A stretch of DNA of 64,000 nt from Takakia lepidozioides (taxonomy: Eukaryota; Streptophyta; Takakiopsida; Takakiales; Takakiaceae): assembly GCA_030704615.1 (NCBI GenBank), contig CM060731.1, positions 53,926,221 to 53,990,220 on the forward strand, given 5' to 3'. Both the position numbers and the translations under genes were made by a program. The notes under the pieces are model-generated. The model ran no database searches. It was not told where the DNA came from and saw only the letters and a program-made list of their open reading frames with translations. The stretch's first letter is position 1. Each line of letters starts with the position of its first letter. Shown piece after piece: positions 29,512 to 42,262 of this stretch.

Positions 29512-32024
29512 ATGGTGCCACGAACAAGTCTAGCAATACGAGCAAAGATTACGACCGTAATGACTGGAGTAATTCTCCTCACTTGTATTCACTTGGCAGA
29601 ATCGGCAAGGTGGCAATCGGCACTCCAATTCAAACTTCATAGAGATGACAATCGAACGCCAGCAGAAAATTGGCGACACAATGCTAATGATAGCATTTTA
29701 CAGCAGGCGAATTCAGGAACAATGTGGCCAATGAGGTTGCCAGCCAATACAGTGATTGTTGTCAGCAAGGACGGAACTGGAAACTACACCACAGTCCAGG
29801 AGGCCATAGATTCCGTGCCGGATGACAATCCTGCTGAAGTAACCATTCAAGTTAACAGAGGAACCTACGTGTAAGGTCATGACTTGGGGAGAATGTCCCT
29901 ACATCACACACATACACAATCCCCCGGTCTACCAGTTCCAGACTTTCAATATATGTGAATGCGCACTATTAGTATTCTGTGTAGTATCGCCAAAAGATGA
30001 TTGATGGATACTGCTGGTGCAGCTGCTTGGAAAGCTTAGTCTTGGTTGTCTATAGGACTGTCATGAAGCCGGCCAACATGAGCTATTTGACAATTTCCCT
30101 AGCAATTAAAGGAGAAGTTCTGGCTGATATAAATTCCATGGACCAAGAAAGTGAAGTTCTTCGCTTGAACCTGTTTGCAGGGAGAAAGTAACGGTTGCAA
30201 GCAACAAGCCCCACATAACAATCCAGGGAGCTGGGAGAATGGTGACAACAATCTCTTGGGGTGATACGAGCAGTTCAGCCGGTAGCACCTTCGCCTCTGC
30301 ATCCGTGGCTGTTGATGCTGCTAACTTCACTGCACACAATATGACTTTCAAGGTGGAAGTCTAAGCATTGTACTAGATTCTACCCCTGCTATATCTGAGT
30401 GGTAACTCCTCGAATTTCCTAACCTTTATGGTTTTTAGGTTGTGTGGTAAGCAACCGTAAAAACAGACAGATGTCTTTGACCCCGAGCTCTTGTGAACAG
30501 GCAGGGTAGAAAGAGGTCAGTCAAATAAATTGTAAGGGTCCGAATGGTTCCTTGTAGATTACAGACTGTTACAGTGTTCAAGCTTCTAACCCGTGTGCAT
30601 CGGTCGACGTATTACGTTCAATGACATTCAGGACGCAGTGCACAGTTGCCAGTTTGCTTATGAAGATCCTGAAAATATATGGAATTCTTACATTTGCAAC
30701 TAGTTAGTGTTCTGAGTCCTAGGGAGATGGACAGAATTCAGCCCCAAAGCCACCGCCCGGCGCAGAGGGAGAGCAGGCAGTTGCTCTCAGGATTTCTGGG
30801 GATATGGCTGCTTTCTATAGCTGTGGGTTCCTTGGGGAGCAAGATACCCTGTACGATTTTTCGGGCCGTCACTACTTTAAAGACTGCTATATCGAGGGGG
30901 AAATTGACTTCGTCTTTGGAAATGGACAGTCTTTGTATAAGGTAAGAAATCACAGTTGAGCTTATCGGACCAACTCGTCTTACATATATTTGGTCAGCAC
31001 CTAACCCGATTTCAATTCTAAAAATTTCTTTCTGTACACTTCATCTCATGCTGATTACAGAGAAACCTGCTAGGGATTTCGCATTCAAGCTGCCCCAGTT
31101 TGTCGATAGAAAGGCTCCAAAGTTTCATTTGGTACAGGCTGCAACTTCCTCCGGAAAGGTTCAAAGAGAGAGGCGATCTGTGAGAGAGACCGAATTTTTA
31201 AAGGGAAGACCTTTACAGTACATACATCCCACCAGTCAGCGATCGATCCATGGTCAAAAGCAAACCTTTCCGCATTTTGTTGTCGGATCGGGTGGGCCAT
31301 TTGAACCAGGAAATTGTCGAAGTGCTCGGTAAGGCATGCTAGAGGCGCAGCTTGTAGAGAACATGATCTGTATCTGATCGTGGCCCACCTTGTTCATGAA
31401 ATTACTGCGAACTTACGGAAGGATTCGGTGATAAACTCAACTGCTACGACAAGTGGAAGCGTAACAGCTGATGGGCGAACAAACAACACCGAGACCACTG
31501 GCTACTCGTTCGTGGACTGCTCCATAGTGGGGACGGGCTCAATTGTACTCGGAAGGGCATGGCGCCCGTACTCGCGCGTGGTCTTCTCCAACACGTACAT
31601 GTCTAACATTATACAGGCCGTCGGGTGGGACGACTTGGGCGACACCGGGAATGATGCGTAAGTATTCCTGCACACACTCGGTTTATACTTTCTCGTGATC
31701 AGCAAAAGTTTCTTCCCCTCTCGAGTCTACATGATGCGAGTTAGCGCACAGGACCAGAAAGGATCATTGAACGCTTTATTTCCCTGGAGTATTAGTCACA
31801 GTGTTGACACACCATCACAATGGCAATATTCACAGTATGCTTAGAGCTTATGATGGGTTCGACTTTAATACAGGACTGTGTTCTATGGAGAATACAACAA
31901 CACAGGACCAGGTGCAAACATGACAGGAAGAGTCAACTATGCTAAGGCACTCACACAAGCCCAGGCCAAACCATTCATGGACATCAGCTTCATCGATGGC
32001 TCTGACTGGCTCAAGGAAACATAG
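29512..32024 (+). CDS. Pectin methylesterase (pectinesterase), secreted, 5 exons
   Basis: This enzyme removes methyl esters from homogalacturonan in the cell wall, giving pectate and methanol. Exons are 29512-29870, 30181-30352, 30735-30941, 31422-31657 and 31874-32024; all introns are GT..AG and phase is kept, giving about 374 residues. An N-terminal hydrophobic stretch (residues 15-31) is a signal peptide. There is no PMEI pro-region, so it is a short, pro-less PME. Family signatures appear in order: GTYVEKV, GEQAVAL (Q191), GEQDTLYD (catalytic acid/base D214), [10 protein letters not shown] (nucleophile D235), and [13 protein letters not shown] (R291, W293), followed by [13 protein letters not shown] and FIDGSDWL. 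All expected active-site residues are present and there is no disruption, so it looks functional. The overall pattern matches the QRT1-like/pro-less PME clade, an inference from sequence features. Confidence 0.93.
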
Positions 32025-34130
32025 ACCCTGCCCAGATTCCATTGTAGTTCAACATCCCACATCAAGCTGTCGTTCAAATGTCATGCTAGAGAATCGAACA
32101 TGTTCAAAGCACTGAAAACATGTCACCTTCCCTCAGTTCTTGTTACCGATTTGTTGTAATTCAAAGACCAGGATACAGCAAACTTAAATAGAGAGATGGA
32201 GACGATTATGCGTGGTGGACGCTCGATGCTACTTACATACTCACGTGTACGTCTGAAGCACGTATGCCTAGATAGCATAGCATTAGAAAGAAAACAAGGC
32301 AGCGTACCCAGTTCCAGATGAGAGACTCGTAGACTGCTGGGTTGTTTGGCCATGTATGTCATCTAATTCTCAAACCGAGCAGTGGACTGTACGATTGTTA
32401 CACAGATGCAAACCAGTCCCTTGGTAAGAAGTAAAGCGTATCTTCATAACTTCCTATTATGACAATGATCTGATATGTGAGAGATTACATTCCACATCTC
32501 CCAGCAGTAAGCCACAACTCGGGCAAGCTGTGTGGCTGTGGAAATCTGATTTTTACATAGCCCTGCACGGTCTCGGGTTTCATGCGAAGACACTCGACAA
32601 AAAATTCGCCGCCAAACTTCCCCATCAGTGACTCCTGCAAAAAGATCTTCTCTACCTCAAAAAGCGCAATCATCTGTACTTGAGTGTGTCACAGCATGTC
32701 CTAAAGCGTCTGGAGACTACAAATCTGCATAGCAAATTTCAATCAAGACCTGGACACTTCTCCTCCAGTACTTTAAGTGCTAAACTGATCATTGTTTGAG
32801 AAAAGTTGACAATGTTGATGAGTTCGTCAATATTTTACAAGGAAGAGAACCCCTCTCTGCCCCTTCCTTTGGCCAACAGGATCTGGCTTACAAAAAGTCC
32901 AACCTCCTCTTGATCTCCTTCTGGCTTGAGGGATGAAAATTGCTGTTGTGGTGTAGGTCTTTGGAATCAATGCTCGAGGTTAGACAGGAGTCCACAGACG
33001 ATCATCCACGAAGGGCGTGGCGGCATTGGGCATCCATAACCATTGTTTCCATCCATGAAAACAACAGGCCTCCACACCTCCTCGCTAATCAACTCGCAGC
33101 CGAAAGCGACAGTCGGTGGCCCTGATTAGCCTCCATGACAAAGACATCCATGAGAGAGCCAAGGATGTCAGACCACACATGAGAAAGACCCAGACAAATC
33201 TGCACTCCTGCTTTAACTTAGCAAAGCTCCAAAAGTGCTCAGCCCGTGGTCTGCACGTCTGCAGTCTGCACTCTCCTCTCTCTCTCTCTCTCAAGTGGGT
33301 CGGCAGAATTTTTCTCTTACTCTCTTCATGTGCTCAGATGGCGACCACAGGCCAGAAGGTCCAAAAGGAGGTGCGGTGGGCGGCCATCCTGCAGCAGCAG
33401 CATGCTCCCCCCCTGACACGCCACAATCTCCTCCCCTTTTTTCTGTACCACAACACTTTGTTTTCAACAAGCAAAGTTGAGTGGGGAGTCGCCCTTTGAA
33501 TCACATTCAGAGAATTTGATTTTCAAAAATCAAAATTTCAAAGAGCATCACATTCAATGTACGGGTACATTGTGCGTCATCACGAGAAGAGTGCACCTCC
33601 CGCTCGGCGAGACTGCCTGTTACTATGACAGTCAGTAGGTGGAGGCCGGGTTCTAACCTGCTCCATCCCCCTCCTTTGCAGCAAATGGAGCACAGGCCAG
33701 GCCCCTCTATCCTCTCTGCTTTTTTTTTCCATCTGGCTCTTGGACGATGTAGATGCAGTCAGGCTTTGACGTCCCCGTTGCCCAGGACGCCCTGGTTCCA
33801 CGGAACACAGCCATGACATTGACCCATCCTCCGAGCTCAGGCATCTATCTACCTCTCGGCTACTACCCTTTTACATTACACATTTACAAAAAAAGTCATG
33901 AATGTTCGTCGGCATCTTTAAGAAAAATTGGCCTCTAAGAAAAATTGGCCTCCATCAAGTTCAAGAACCAGTGCGAGCAAGGAGCTGGTCCACCGCCATT
34001 TAATGGAGACAAACAAGGTACAGCTCCAAGAGCTCCTACGCCAGCATTTTGGCGTGCTTCAGTTCCTCACCCTGCCGTTTCTCCTGGTCGATCAACTGGA
34101 GACGTGCAACAACAATAGTCGAAATTAGCG
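32025..34130. other. No recognised gene
   Basis: Past the PME stop there are short open frames on both strands without motifs, for example minus 32673-32485. A CT run lies near 33273-33293. Nothing here can be supported as coding. Confidence 0.3.
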
Positions 34131-37100
34131 ATCAAATCGAGCTTGCCATCGAGATAGATTGATCATAAAGTATCGAGGAGGTTACGTATGCACAAAGACT
34201 TGTTCTGGCAGCGAACTGCAAGGTAAAGTTCTAGCGTGAATTAATCTACGTGATGTATCCGTGGATGAGAATGAACGTCATCGGCATCTGAGCAACCGAG
34301 GAGCAGCTTAAAGGCCTTACCATATAGCTTGGAAGGCCACCAAGTTGCGCTGATAAACATACACTACTCCTGAAACAACACCTGTCCATAGCATGTGAGG
34401 GAGATGTGCCCGAAATGCTAGTATTCTTGTTTGATCTGCATTATATCCGGATCTCGAATAATTAGTAATTTACACACAGCATATCCCGTTTCTTGTTTCT
34501 TGTAAGCCGGCCTGCAAAATATGTAGTTAAGGCCTCTGCAGAATATTTCTGCTGGTATGCATTACTCCTTACAAATTGAGACAAACCTAATATTCATGAT
34601 CTCGGTCTTAAGGACATTTCAGTTTTCATATGAATGAGAAGGATGCATAAACTCGAACTTGGATCCATAATTTAATACCAGTGAGAATGCCTGAAAGTCG
34701 CAGTGCTAGAACATGAGGGTGGATGATCTTCAGATTGCTGCAAGCATCCCACAAAATTTCGGTGCTTTCAAAGGCTTGAATGATATCTAGCTCGCTCGGG
34801 CTGCGCGCACTTGATTCTCAACTTGGAATTATCTTGCACAGACCAATTGAGCCCGGTATTCTACATACTAAAGTTCGATTCAGCACTGTTAAAGATAGAG
34901 CAAGAACTTTCTAAACGACCGGGATATCCTTGATGATCATTAGACAAGAATCAGTGAGGCTTATGTACACAGCAAATAATTTATTGGCTGACCGCACAAT
35001 TCAAGAATAACCTGGTGTACATATTATTATTTGTTCTATAGTATATGTGGAGGACTTCCGCTCTCATAAACTAACAGAGCTCAGTGTAGATAGTGCATAT
35101 CAGAGAGAAACAATGGTCGTTCAGGGCCGGTACTATCTAGAATGATGAGACTTCTTGAATGTTTTCTTCCACGGTGGACTGGTCATAAAATTAATCTAGA
35201 AATTTGAGGGCAATAGGCCTGCGCCCTGCAAGTGACGGTAGTACCATATGTTGTCGATGTCAATTGATGTCGGCTTCTTCTTGTTCAGTTTTGCACGCAT
35301 CGTAGCTGCTATCCTGAAGGGACCAGGGGAATGTTAACATAACAACATTACACTATACATCGTTCAACTGGTGGTCTAGCTTGAAAGTAGATGCAAAGTC
35401 TAGATCTCCAGATCATATGATAAATCGGTCTCCAACCTCCAAGAATGCATCACATCGACCTACTGAGAACTGCACTTACATAGACCTGTCTACATTTTGG
35501 GACTCTTGTACAGAAATACTACTTTTGTAAGATCTCTGCTCAGCTTCTTTCAAATATCTGCCGACATTACCACTCATGTCAATGCGTCATCTGTTTGGAA
35601 CTTAACAGATTTGTCCCAGGGGCTCCTTTTTGCCAGAGAATTGATCAAGAATGTAAATGGCAACAAAGGAAAGAAACAGAAACAAGAAACGGAAGGGGTG
35701 GCAAGAGAGGGCCAGGATGTCCATTGCGAGAAAAGACGCGAGGGATGTCCGATTGAGAAGAAGTTATGAGCGATCTCCAGTGTGGCGGGGCAAGAAAGAG
35801 GACGCATGACGCAGAAAGTAATTGGGAGGACCAAGTTATATGTCAACTTTGCCCAATGCTTTCCATCCGTCCAATCATCGACTCCTTATCATCCAACCCA
35901 CAATGAAAGTAAGGGTTCCAAGTTTTGGCGGGGGTTATGAAGGTCCACAGCAGAGAGTGTGTGGGAGCAGCCAATAGCGGGGCTTGCCATGGGGTGGGCC
36001 TTGGTCAAGCCTACACGTGTGGGCAGTGGAGAAGCGGAGCAGCCTTCTGTTAGGGTCCACAATGCTAATAAGTAATTACCAGTTCCTCCTCTCTCCTCAG
36101 CAACACCACAACGGACTCACTAAGACCCGCTTAGAAGTTTAAGGGCCAAGCAAAATAAGCAACATGTCCTCAAATAGAGTTATTATGTTTGTCGCCCTGA
36201 GATACTATTATTGATTAACTGTTATGGTTCAAGTACATGGGGTTGCCTTTCAGACTTGCTTGTCACTTCCCCAAATCATGAGGCTTCTACCAGTAGAAGG
36301 ATAGAGCGCAAGCATTTCCCCATAGATGGACAAATGTTGAAGCTGCTTATGACGACAACGACGACGACGAGAGATCACTCGTGCTCCCGTCGTCGCGTCC
36401 CTTGATGACATATGCCCCTTTGTTTCATTAGGGGGAATTGGAGATAATATTGGAGAGATTGTTCTTCCCCTGAACATTTTTGGTTTGTGAGTCACGTCTA
36501 TCAGCACTTTGTTGGTGTCTTCCACGCCACAGGGTTGTTATATGAAATCTACAGATGAATATTTTGAAAACGAAGAAAGCAGAGTCTGTATACTATGAAA
36601 CCTTGAGACAACACCTCTTTCTCAAAACCCAGCTCACCTTCGCAGACCACCCCGGCCACGCTAAACGCTGGTCTTTTCTGGGACAAAATGGGATTCAGCC
36701 AAATTTGCAATATCTGGTCAGGACTCTCTTTCAGTAATCAGTCCTGCGATATTAGTAGGGAACGTTAGAGCAAAGCAAGGCTATGACAAAATCTTGGCAT
36801 CAATCCCTCTGCTTTGGCTTCATACCCTGTAAGTGGGACCTATCCAGCCTTCTGGGCCCTCTGCATTTTAAACAATCAGCTTGAGCACCATCTTATTCGT
36901 TCAACATGCTGACAGCCATCACCTAACAGCCTTCCCTTTCAATGGACCCAATGTACTGTAAATTATATGATGAAGAAATATGTAAAGCTAACATATCAGG
37001 CTCCATTGCTCGTACGCTAAAGAGCACTAAACGAAAAGTTGTGACCAGCCACAATATGGTGACCTTACTTTTGATCAGACCCACTTTAAGATAATGTCGG

Positions 37101-37190
37101 TGCTTGAGTCAGTCACACAGTTGGCAACTTGAGACGCTCAGTGCCTAGCTTGAGCTGCTCACGTTGGCAACTTGAGTCGCTGAAACTCAA
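34131..37190. other. No recognised gene or repeat
   Basis: This long, mostly AT-rich stretch has only short unsupported frames. A 90-aa plus frame at 35497-35769 and a 91-aa minus frame at 36525-36250 have no motif. A GAC-rich run occurs at 36350-36372. Confidence 0.3.
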
Positions 37191-37430
37191 GCCCTCAGTG
37201 CCCGACATGAGTGGAAATGGAGATAGTGTAGAAACGAGCACGTATAGAAACAAGTACCGTAGAAAACAAGCAATGTCTAGAAAAGAGCACCGTGTAGAAA
37301 CGAGCACAGTATGGAAACGAGCACCATGTAAAAACTAGCACTATAAAGAAACGAGCATTGTAGAAACGAGCACCGTGTAGAAACGAGCACAGTATGTAAA
37401 CGAGCACCATGTAGAAACGCTATCAGTGGG
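37190..37430. repeat. 17-bp 'TAGAAACGAGCACCGTG' minisatellite, block 1
   Basis: Units of the form TAGAAACGAGCACCGTG repeat with small changes from about 37222 to 37420. They are preceded at 37080-37220 by a leader with 'GGCAACTTGAG', 'CTCAGTGCC' and 'ATGAGTGGAAA' words that also precedes the block at 39.82 kb. Long open frames on the minus strand here are artefacts of the repeat. Confidence 0.9.
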
Positions 37431-37710
37431 GGCATGTCCACCTTGATTGGGGAATTGCGTTTCCTCTTTCCATCTGGGCAGTCTATTTTCATGTGTCCTT
37501 GCTTTCCACAATTGAAGCATGTTGTTCCATGAGAGTCCTCCATCAGCTTGACTGTAAAATAGTTGCCTTTGATCTTGATGTAATTTGGAATTTTGTCTTC
37601 GTTGGGGCATCATAATCACTATTTTTGGTAATCCATTTTCCTTCAGTTTCGACGCAATGGTGACTCCTTTCCATGCTTCTTCTTGCCTTAGATAGTCCAA
37701 GCACATCTCT
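37430..37710 (-). pseudogene. CCHC zinc-knuckle fragment, probably from a retroelement or gag-like gene
   Basis: On the minus strand, TCFNCGKQGHMKIDCPDGKR is a classic CX2CX4HX4C zinc knuckle. Upstream (up to about 37706) the frame reads AWKGVTIASKLKENGLPKIV and then shifts by one base before the knuckle. Downstream it runs into the minisatellite. CCHC knuckles bind single-stranded nucleic acid and are usual in gag polyproteins. This piece is short and frameshifted. Confidence 0.55.
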
Positions 37711-37739
37711 GGGTCAAAGACTGCAAGGCATATTGGAAT

Positions 37740-39000
37740 TCCAGGGGAAGATATTATTCACATTGAGACCCATCTCATCACTTATGGAGATCGGCCCCAA
37801 AGCAGGCGTCGCAGTTGTACATTGATTGCGAGCCGGACAAACCTCACTGGGGCTGGAGCTGGCTGGAGCGATGGATGGCAGCGCGTCCATGGGAGAACAG
37901 AATCTTTGACAACAGCTCTGTTTCCAAGGATGTGCTTGAAAGCTATTCTGTGAAGAGTGCTGACGGTGACCATGTAGTGAAGATGTTGGAGAGTGATTCT
38001 GGGTTGAAACAGCAGAGTTCTTACTAAATTACAAATGTTGAAATTCCATTTTGTTAAGTACAAAATTGAATAATAATACATAAATATAAATTAAAAAAAT
38101 GAAATTGTCTGGTTGGCAGAAAATAAAAGCCTCTCGCAAGAATTCCCAATTGGTACAGGTGATCAAAATGCCGACCTCCCCGCACCCAATATTTCATTGA
38201 ACATGCATCAAAGCACACTCCAAACTTCCCATGTGCTCGGCAGTTTTCCCTGGCTTCACTATAGAGTCACCTTCACAAACTAGGCCTGCTTTGCGTACTG
38301 TGCTTCCAGATTCCAGATTTCTCTACTCTGTTACTCTCTAGGTCTCTGTTACTCTACTCTGTTTCCTTGATGTTAGCATGTGGCAGCCTGTTCTCTCCTT
38401 CTCCTGACCCTCAAGCTTGCTCTTTCAGACAACCCCAATTAACTAGTGTAGTTATGGTCCGTGCTCATGCTTACGCTTTTTTAGTGGGGCTGCGTGCAGA
38501 GCCCACTGAAGTAGTAAAGTAGCACACGGAGAACCCTCCTCTCCTTCGTATACCCTCTCAATGTCAGGGTGGCGGCCCCACCCTCTGAAGCTGTCGTCTA
38601 CAAGGCTGCTCTGCCGCCACTCGTCTCAAGTGTCAACCCCACGTATGTTATCATGTCGAGATAAACTCAGCTACACCAAGTAGTGAAGAGAGTAGAGAGG
38701 GAGATATAGTCGACCCTCTAATAAGGAGGTAACATTTATAGAATATAAGAAGGAGAATGAAGGCAGCGCAGTAGAAAACTATCTGGAAATGACATGGTTT
38801 CAGAACTCGAAATATTCACAAACAGATGAGGTGCCAAACACTGCTTCAGGGATCATTAAAATCCTTCAGATCTACAGAAGCGGTACAGATGAGTAGAGCG
38901 ACGGGAGTGAAGTGTTAAGCCTCTGGGTTATAAAGACGGCAAGGCTGACGATTGGAAAGCGTCAGTGCGGGGCCGTTTCGTAGCGACATGTGTGGCCTGC
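37740..39000. other. No recognised gene
   Basis: There are short unsupported frames only. The stretch 38040-38110 is very AT-rich. Confidence 0.3.
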
Positions 39001-39780
39001 GATGGGCAAAAGCTGAGCTTAATTAGAGGTGTGGAGCTCGGAATTGGAGATGGACATGTACAGGTTCGTCAGGACAAGTTGGCAGGAGTCATCGAATGAT
39101 AGCCCTGATGTGGGAGGCGAGGTGGGTGGTGTAGAGATTTGGGAATGCAGAGAGCATTGTGGCCATGGTGGGGGAAGTCCAGTCTTGGTGGGAGTGAGCG
39201 AGTCTTCTGCACCTTGGAAAGCATGCGAATGAGGTTGAGGAGGGCCAGCAAGTACGCATCGCTGACAGACGGGACACGGGGATGCAAGAGGTGGAAATTG
39301 CAAGGCCAGAGAATTGGGTTGCGTTCTCGTGAGCGAGGAAGAGAGAAGCAGCTCCATGAGGGCAGGCTCTTGGTAAACGGTGGTCGCGGGAATCGACCAA
39401 GTATTTGAAAGATTCCCTGCATTCTAAGTGAAGTAACTCACCTCGCGAGTTGCTCCCCGGGGGGCTTTCTCCATTGTGTGGGTGCGCTGTCTCGAGAACT
39501 GGGTACAGCTGGTGGTGATGGGTTTTGACCGTGAATGGCAGGTTGATAAAGTGCTGTGGGTCACCTTTGGCAATCGAGCTCCAATGGCACTGGCATTGGT
39601 TGCGCATTCGTTGACAGGTAGACCTTCAACTCTACGAGATTTATGTAGTCTTACGCTACTATCTTCTGATTTTGGTATGTGAGCATCGTGAAAGTATTTT
39701 AACTTGTTGTTCACTGAATCTTTGTAATTTGCGTATTGGAAGGGCCATGGGAGATGCTTGCTGAGTGCTGGACTTCAGCC
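39001..39780. other. Overlapping open frames, no gene supported
   Basis: Both strands have frames of 90-170 codons between 39019 and 39714. The minus strand at 39422-39069 contains SDAYLLALLNLIRMLSKVQ, which is protein-like, but neighbouring codons are not and no family is recognised. It could hold one exon of an unknown minus-strand gene. Confidence 0.25.
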
Positions 39781-40430
39781 GCTCAAGTTGTCAACTTGAG
39801 AGGCTGAGTGCCTGACTTGAGTGGAAACGGACACCGTGTAGAAATGAGCACCTTATAGAGACAAGCCCCGTGAAACGAGCAGTGCAGAGAAGAGCACCGT
39901 GTAGGAATGAGCACAATATAGAAACAAGGATTGTGTAGAAACCATCACTGTAGAGAAACGAGCATCGTTGAAACAAGCACCGCATAGAAACGAGCATTGT
40001 TTTAAACGAGCACCGTGTAGAAACCAGCACAGTGTAGAAACGAACGAGAAACGAGCACCGTGTACAAATCAATGAGAAATGAATACCGTGTGTAGAAACG
40101 AGCACAATATGTAAACGAGCAGTGTAGAAACGAGCATCGTGTAGAAATGAATGAGAAATGAATATCGTGTAGAACCGAGCACCATGTAGAAACGAGCACC
40201 GTATATAAACAAGTAGTGTAAACAAGCACCGTGTAGAAACGAGCACAGTGTAGAAAAGAACGAGGAACGACCACCGTGTAGAAACGAACTAGAAATGAGC
40301 ACATGTAGAAACTAGCACAATATGAAAACGAGCACGTGTAGAAACGAGCACCCTATAGAAAAACGAGCAGTGTAGAACGAGCACCATGTAGAAACGAGCA
40401 CTGTGTAAAAACAAGCACCGTGGAGAAATC
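39780..40430. repeat. 17-bp 'TAGAAACGAGCACCGTG' minisatellite, block 2
   Basis: This is a longer block of the same unit as at 37.2 kb (GTAGAAACGAGCACCGTG with variants) running from about 39825 to 40425. It is preceded by the same leader: 'CAACTTGAG', 'GCTGAGTGCC', 'GACTTGAGTGGAAACGG' at 39795-39829. The reverse-complement form appears at 52.15-52.31 kb. Confidence 0.9.
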
Positions 40431-41340
40431 CCAGGTTACATAGCATGTTGGAAAGAGACAGCAGAAGTTGAAGGAACGCAATGAGAAATCACGGATTTCA
40501 GCAGGGATATATCATCCACAGGAAGGTAATGGATGAACAGGGACGAGAGAAATCTCATAGGAGCATGGGACCTGATATTCCTATGACGTCCCATGAGGGA
40601 ATCAGCATGAGCCCTCACAAGCACTTGATATTCCTATGACGTCCTCTATGGAAAATCTAGTCCGGATCTTCGGACACACACACACTTGCCTATAACATGT
40701 CGATAGTGTTGGTTCAACTGACCAGTCAGTTATGTATTTTGTTTTATCACTGGCATAAATTGCTTCAAATTCTGATCACTTTAGGAACACCTAAAAGAAA
40801 CACAAAATGAGGTAGTCATTGTTTGAGCTGACAGAAAATTAGAGTTGACCTACTTCTCATTCACTACCTCTCTGGTACTGGCAGATGTCTGAAGCTACTT
40901 CAACAAGAGGGGTCGAAAACGGAACCTTCGGCGCCCTCCGGAGATATAAGCACAAGCCATGAAGATACTCTCTCCTCTGAGCTTTGGACATTTTCTGCAG
41001 CCATGACACTCAAGACATCACTCGTTGGGAATCCAGACGGTACTCTACGATGACGGATTTCTTTGTAAGCAAGCCACAGTTTCTGCTAAGTAGTCGGTCT
41101 TGTAGTCCCCTGATCTATTTGGGTCATGCAAACAGATGTTTGGGCAGATGTATGTTAATTAGGGGCCCGGGACAATTCTCTCTCTGTGCATAACCCAGGT
41201 GGATAGTAAATAGAGTCTCTGGATCAAGATCGTTGCACCTCCCTATCTCCGTGGGCAGCCTGACCAGTAATCTCCAACTCGTTCCTTTGTTCTCCAGTTT
41301 CATGACGTTTGTTTGCCGACTTCTCTCATATTGTTGGCGC
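40431..41340. other. No recognised gene
   Basis: No motif is recognised. The 21-base stretch 'CTTGATATTCCTATGACGTCC' at 40623 largely repeats one at 40571 (CCTGATATTCCTATGACGTCC). Confidence 0.3.
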
Positions 41341-41349
41341 TCGCCGTGT

Positions 41350-41590
41350 GCTTGGTCGGGACGGCGTTTGTGTTGGGGACAATGTCGTGTGTGCAATGCA
41401 GGGATGGGACGGTGAGTGTGTCGGGGACAACGCCGTGTATGCTGGGACGGGACGGCGAGTGTATCAGGGACAACGCCGTGTGTGCAATGCAGGGACGGGA
41501 CGACGTGTGTGTCGGGGACAATGTCGTGTGTGTGTTGGGGACGACGCCGTGTGTGCAATGCAGGGACGGGACGGCGAGTGTGTTGTTGGT
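41350..41590. repeat. GC-rich minisatellite, 'GGGACGGCG...GGGGACAACGCCGTGTGTGC'
   Basis: Irregular units 43-70 bp long begin with GGGACGGCG-like words at about 41358, 41406, 41449, 41498 and 41568. Each is followed by 'GGGGACAA(C/T)G(C/T)CGTGT' and usually 'GTGTGCAATGCAGG'. Several frames stay open through it, giving a Cys-rich plus-strand translation, but this is a property of the repeat. Confidence 0.8.
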
Positions 41591-41594
41591 ATGG

Positions 41595-42262
41595 CGTATG
41601 GCTGACCGAGGTGTGGTGTCCTGGATTGCGATGGTTGCAGGATACGGCCGGTATGGGTTTGGGGATGCCAGCTTTGGAGACTTTTGAGCAAGGGACTCGG
41701 ACGAGAGGTAGAGCCGGACAGATCACCCAGATCACGTTCGTGTGCGCTTGGCAGACCTGGGACAGGGCAAGTGATCCATGCTGACATCCGTAAAGCTGGG
41801 ATTGTGCCAAATATATCATCTTGTCTACCCTTATGAACATGTACGGCAAATGTGGTAGCATTAGTTAAAGATGCAAAGGAGTGTTTGACCAAATGACTGA
41901 TCGAAATATAAGTAGTGTCGTGGAATGCGACGATTGCTGAATGCAAGCTTTGGAGACATATGAACAAATGGGGCAGGAATTAGTGAAGCCGGACCAAGTC
42001 ACGTTTGTTTACATTTGCAATGCGTGTGCAAGCCTGGCAACCCTGGAAAGGGCAAGGAGGCCCATGCTGACATCATGAAAGCTGGAATTGTGCCAAATAT
42101 ATTGGAGAATACATCGAGGATGCAACGGAAGTGTTTGACAATATGGCTGAACCAATTCATGGAGTGCGATGATCGCAGGATATGCTCAGAATGGGAGCGA
42201 TATGAAGGCTTTCGAGATGTACAAGCAAATGAAGCAGGAAGGTGTGACATAAAGATATTCGA
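41595..42262 (+). pseudogene. PPR gene relic
   Basis: Fragments in several frames read VVSWIAMVAGYGRYG, then LMNMYGKCGSI, KGVFDQMTDRN, ALETYEQMGQELVKPDQVTF and CNACASLATLERA, and finally IAGYAQNGSDMKAFEMYKQM. These are PLS-class PPR motifs with many stops and frameshifts. This copy is more diverged than those at 14-17 and 25 kb and not derived from the 195-bp unit. It directly follows the minisatellite. Confidence 0.75.

Noticed and set aside
39089-39607. 172-codon minus-strand open frame
   Set aside because: It overlaps other frames of similar length on both strands and has no recognisable domain.
37277-40304. Minus-strand frames reading repeated LVSTRCSFLHGARFYT
   Set aside because: They are translations of a 17-bp minisatellite and not a protein family.
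41313-41687. Cysteine-rich 124-codon plus frame
   Set aside because: It is generated by a GC-rich minisatellite; cysteine spacing follows the DNA repeat length and not a protein fold.
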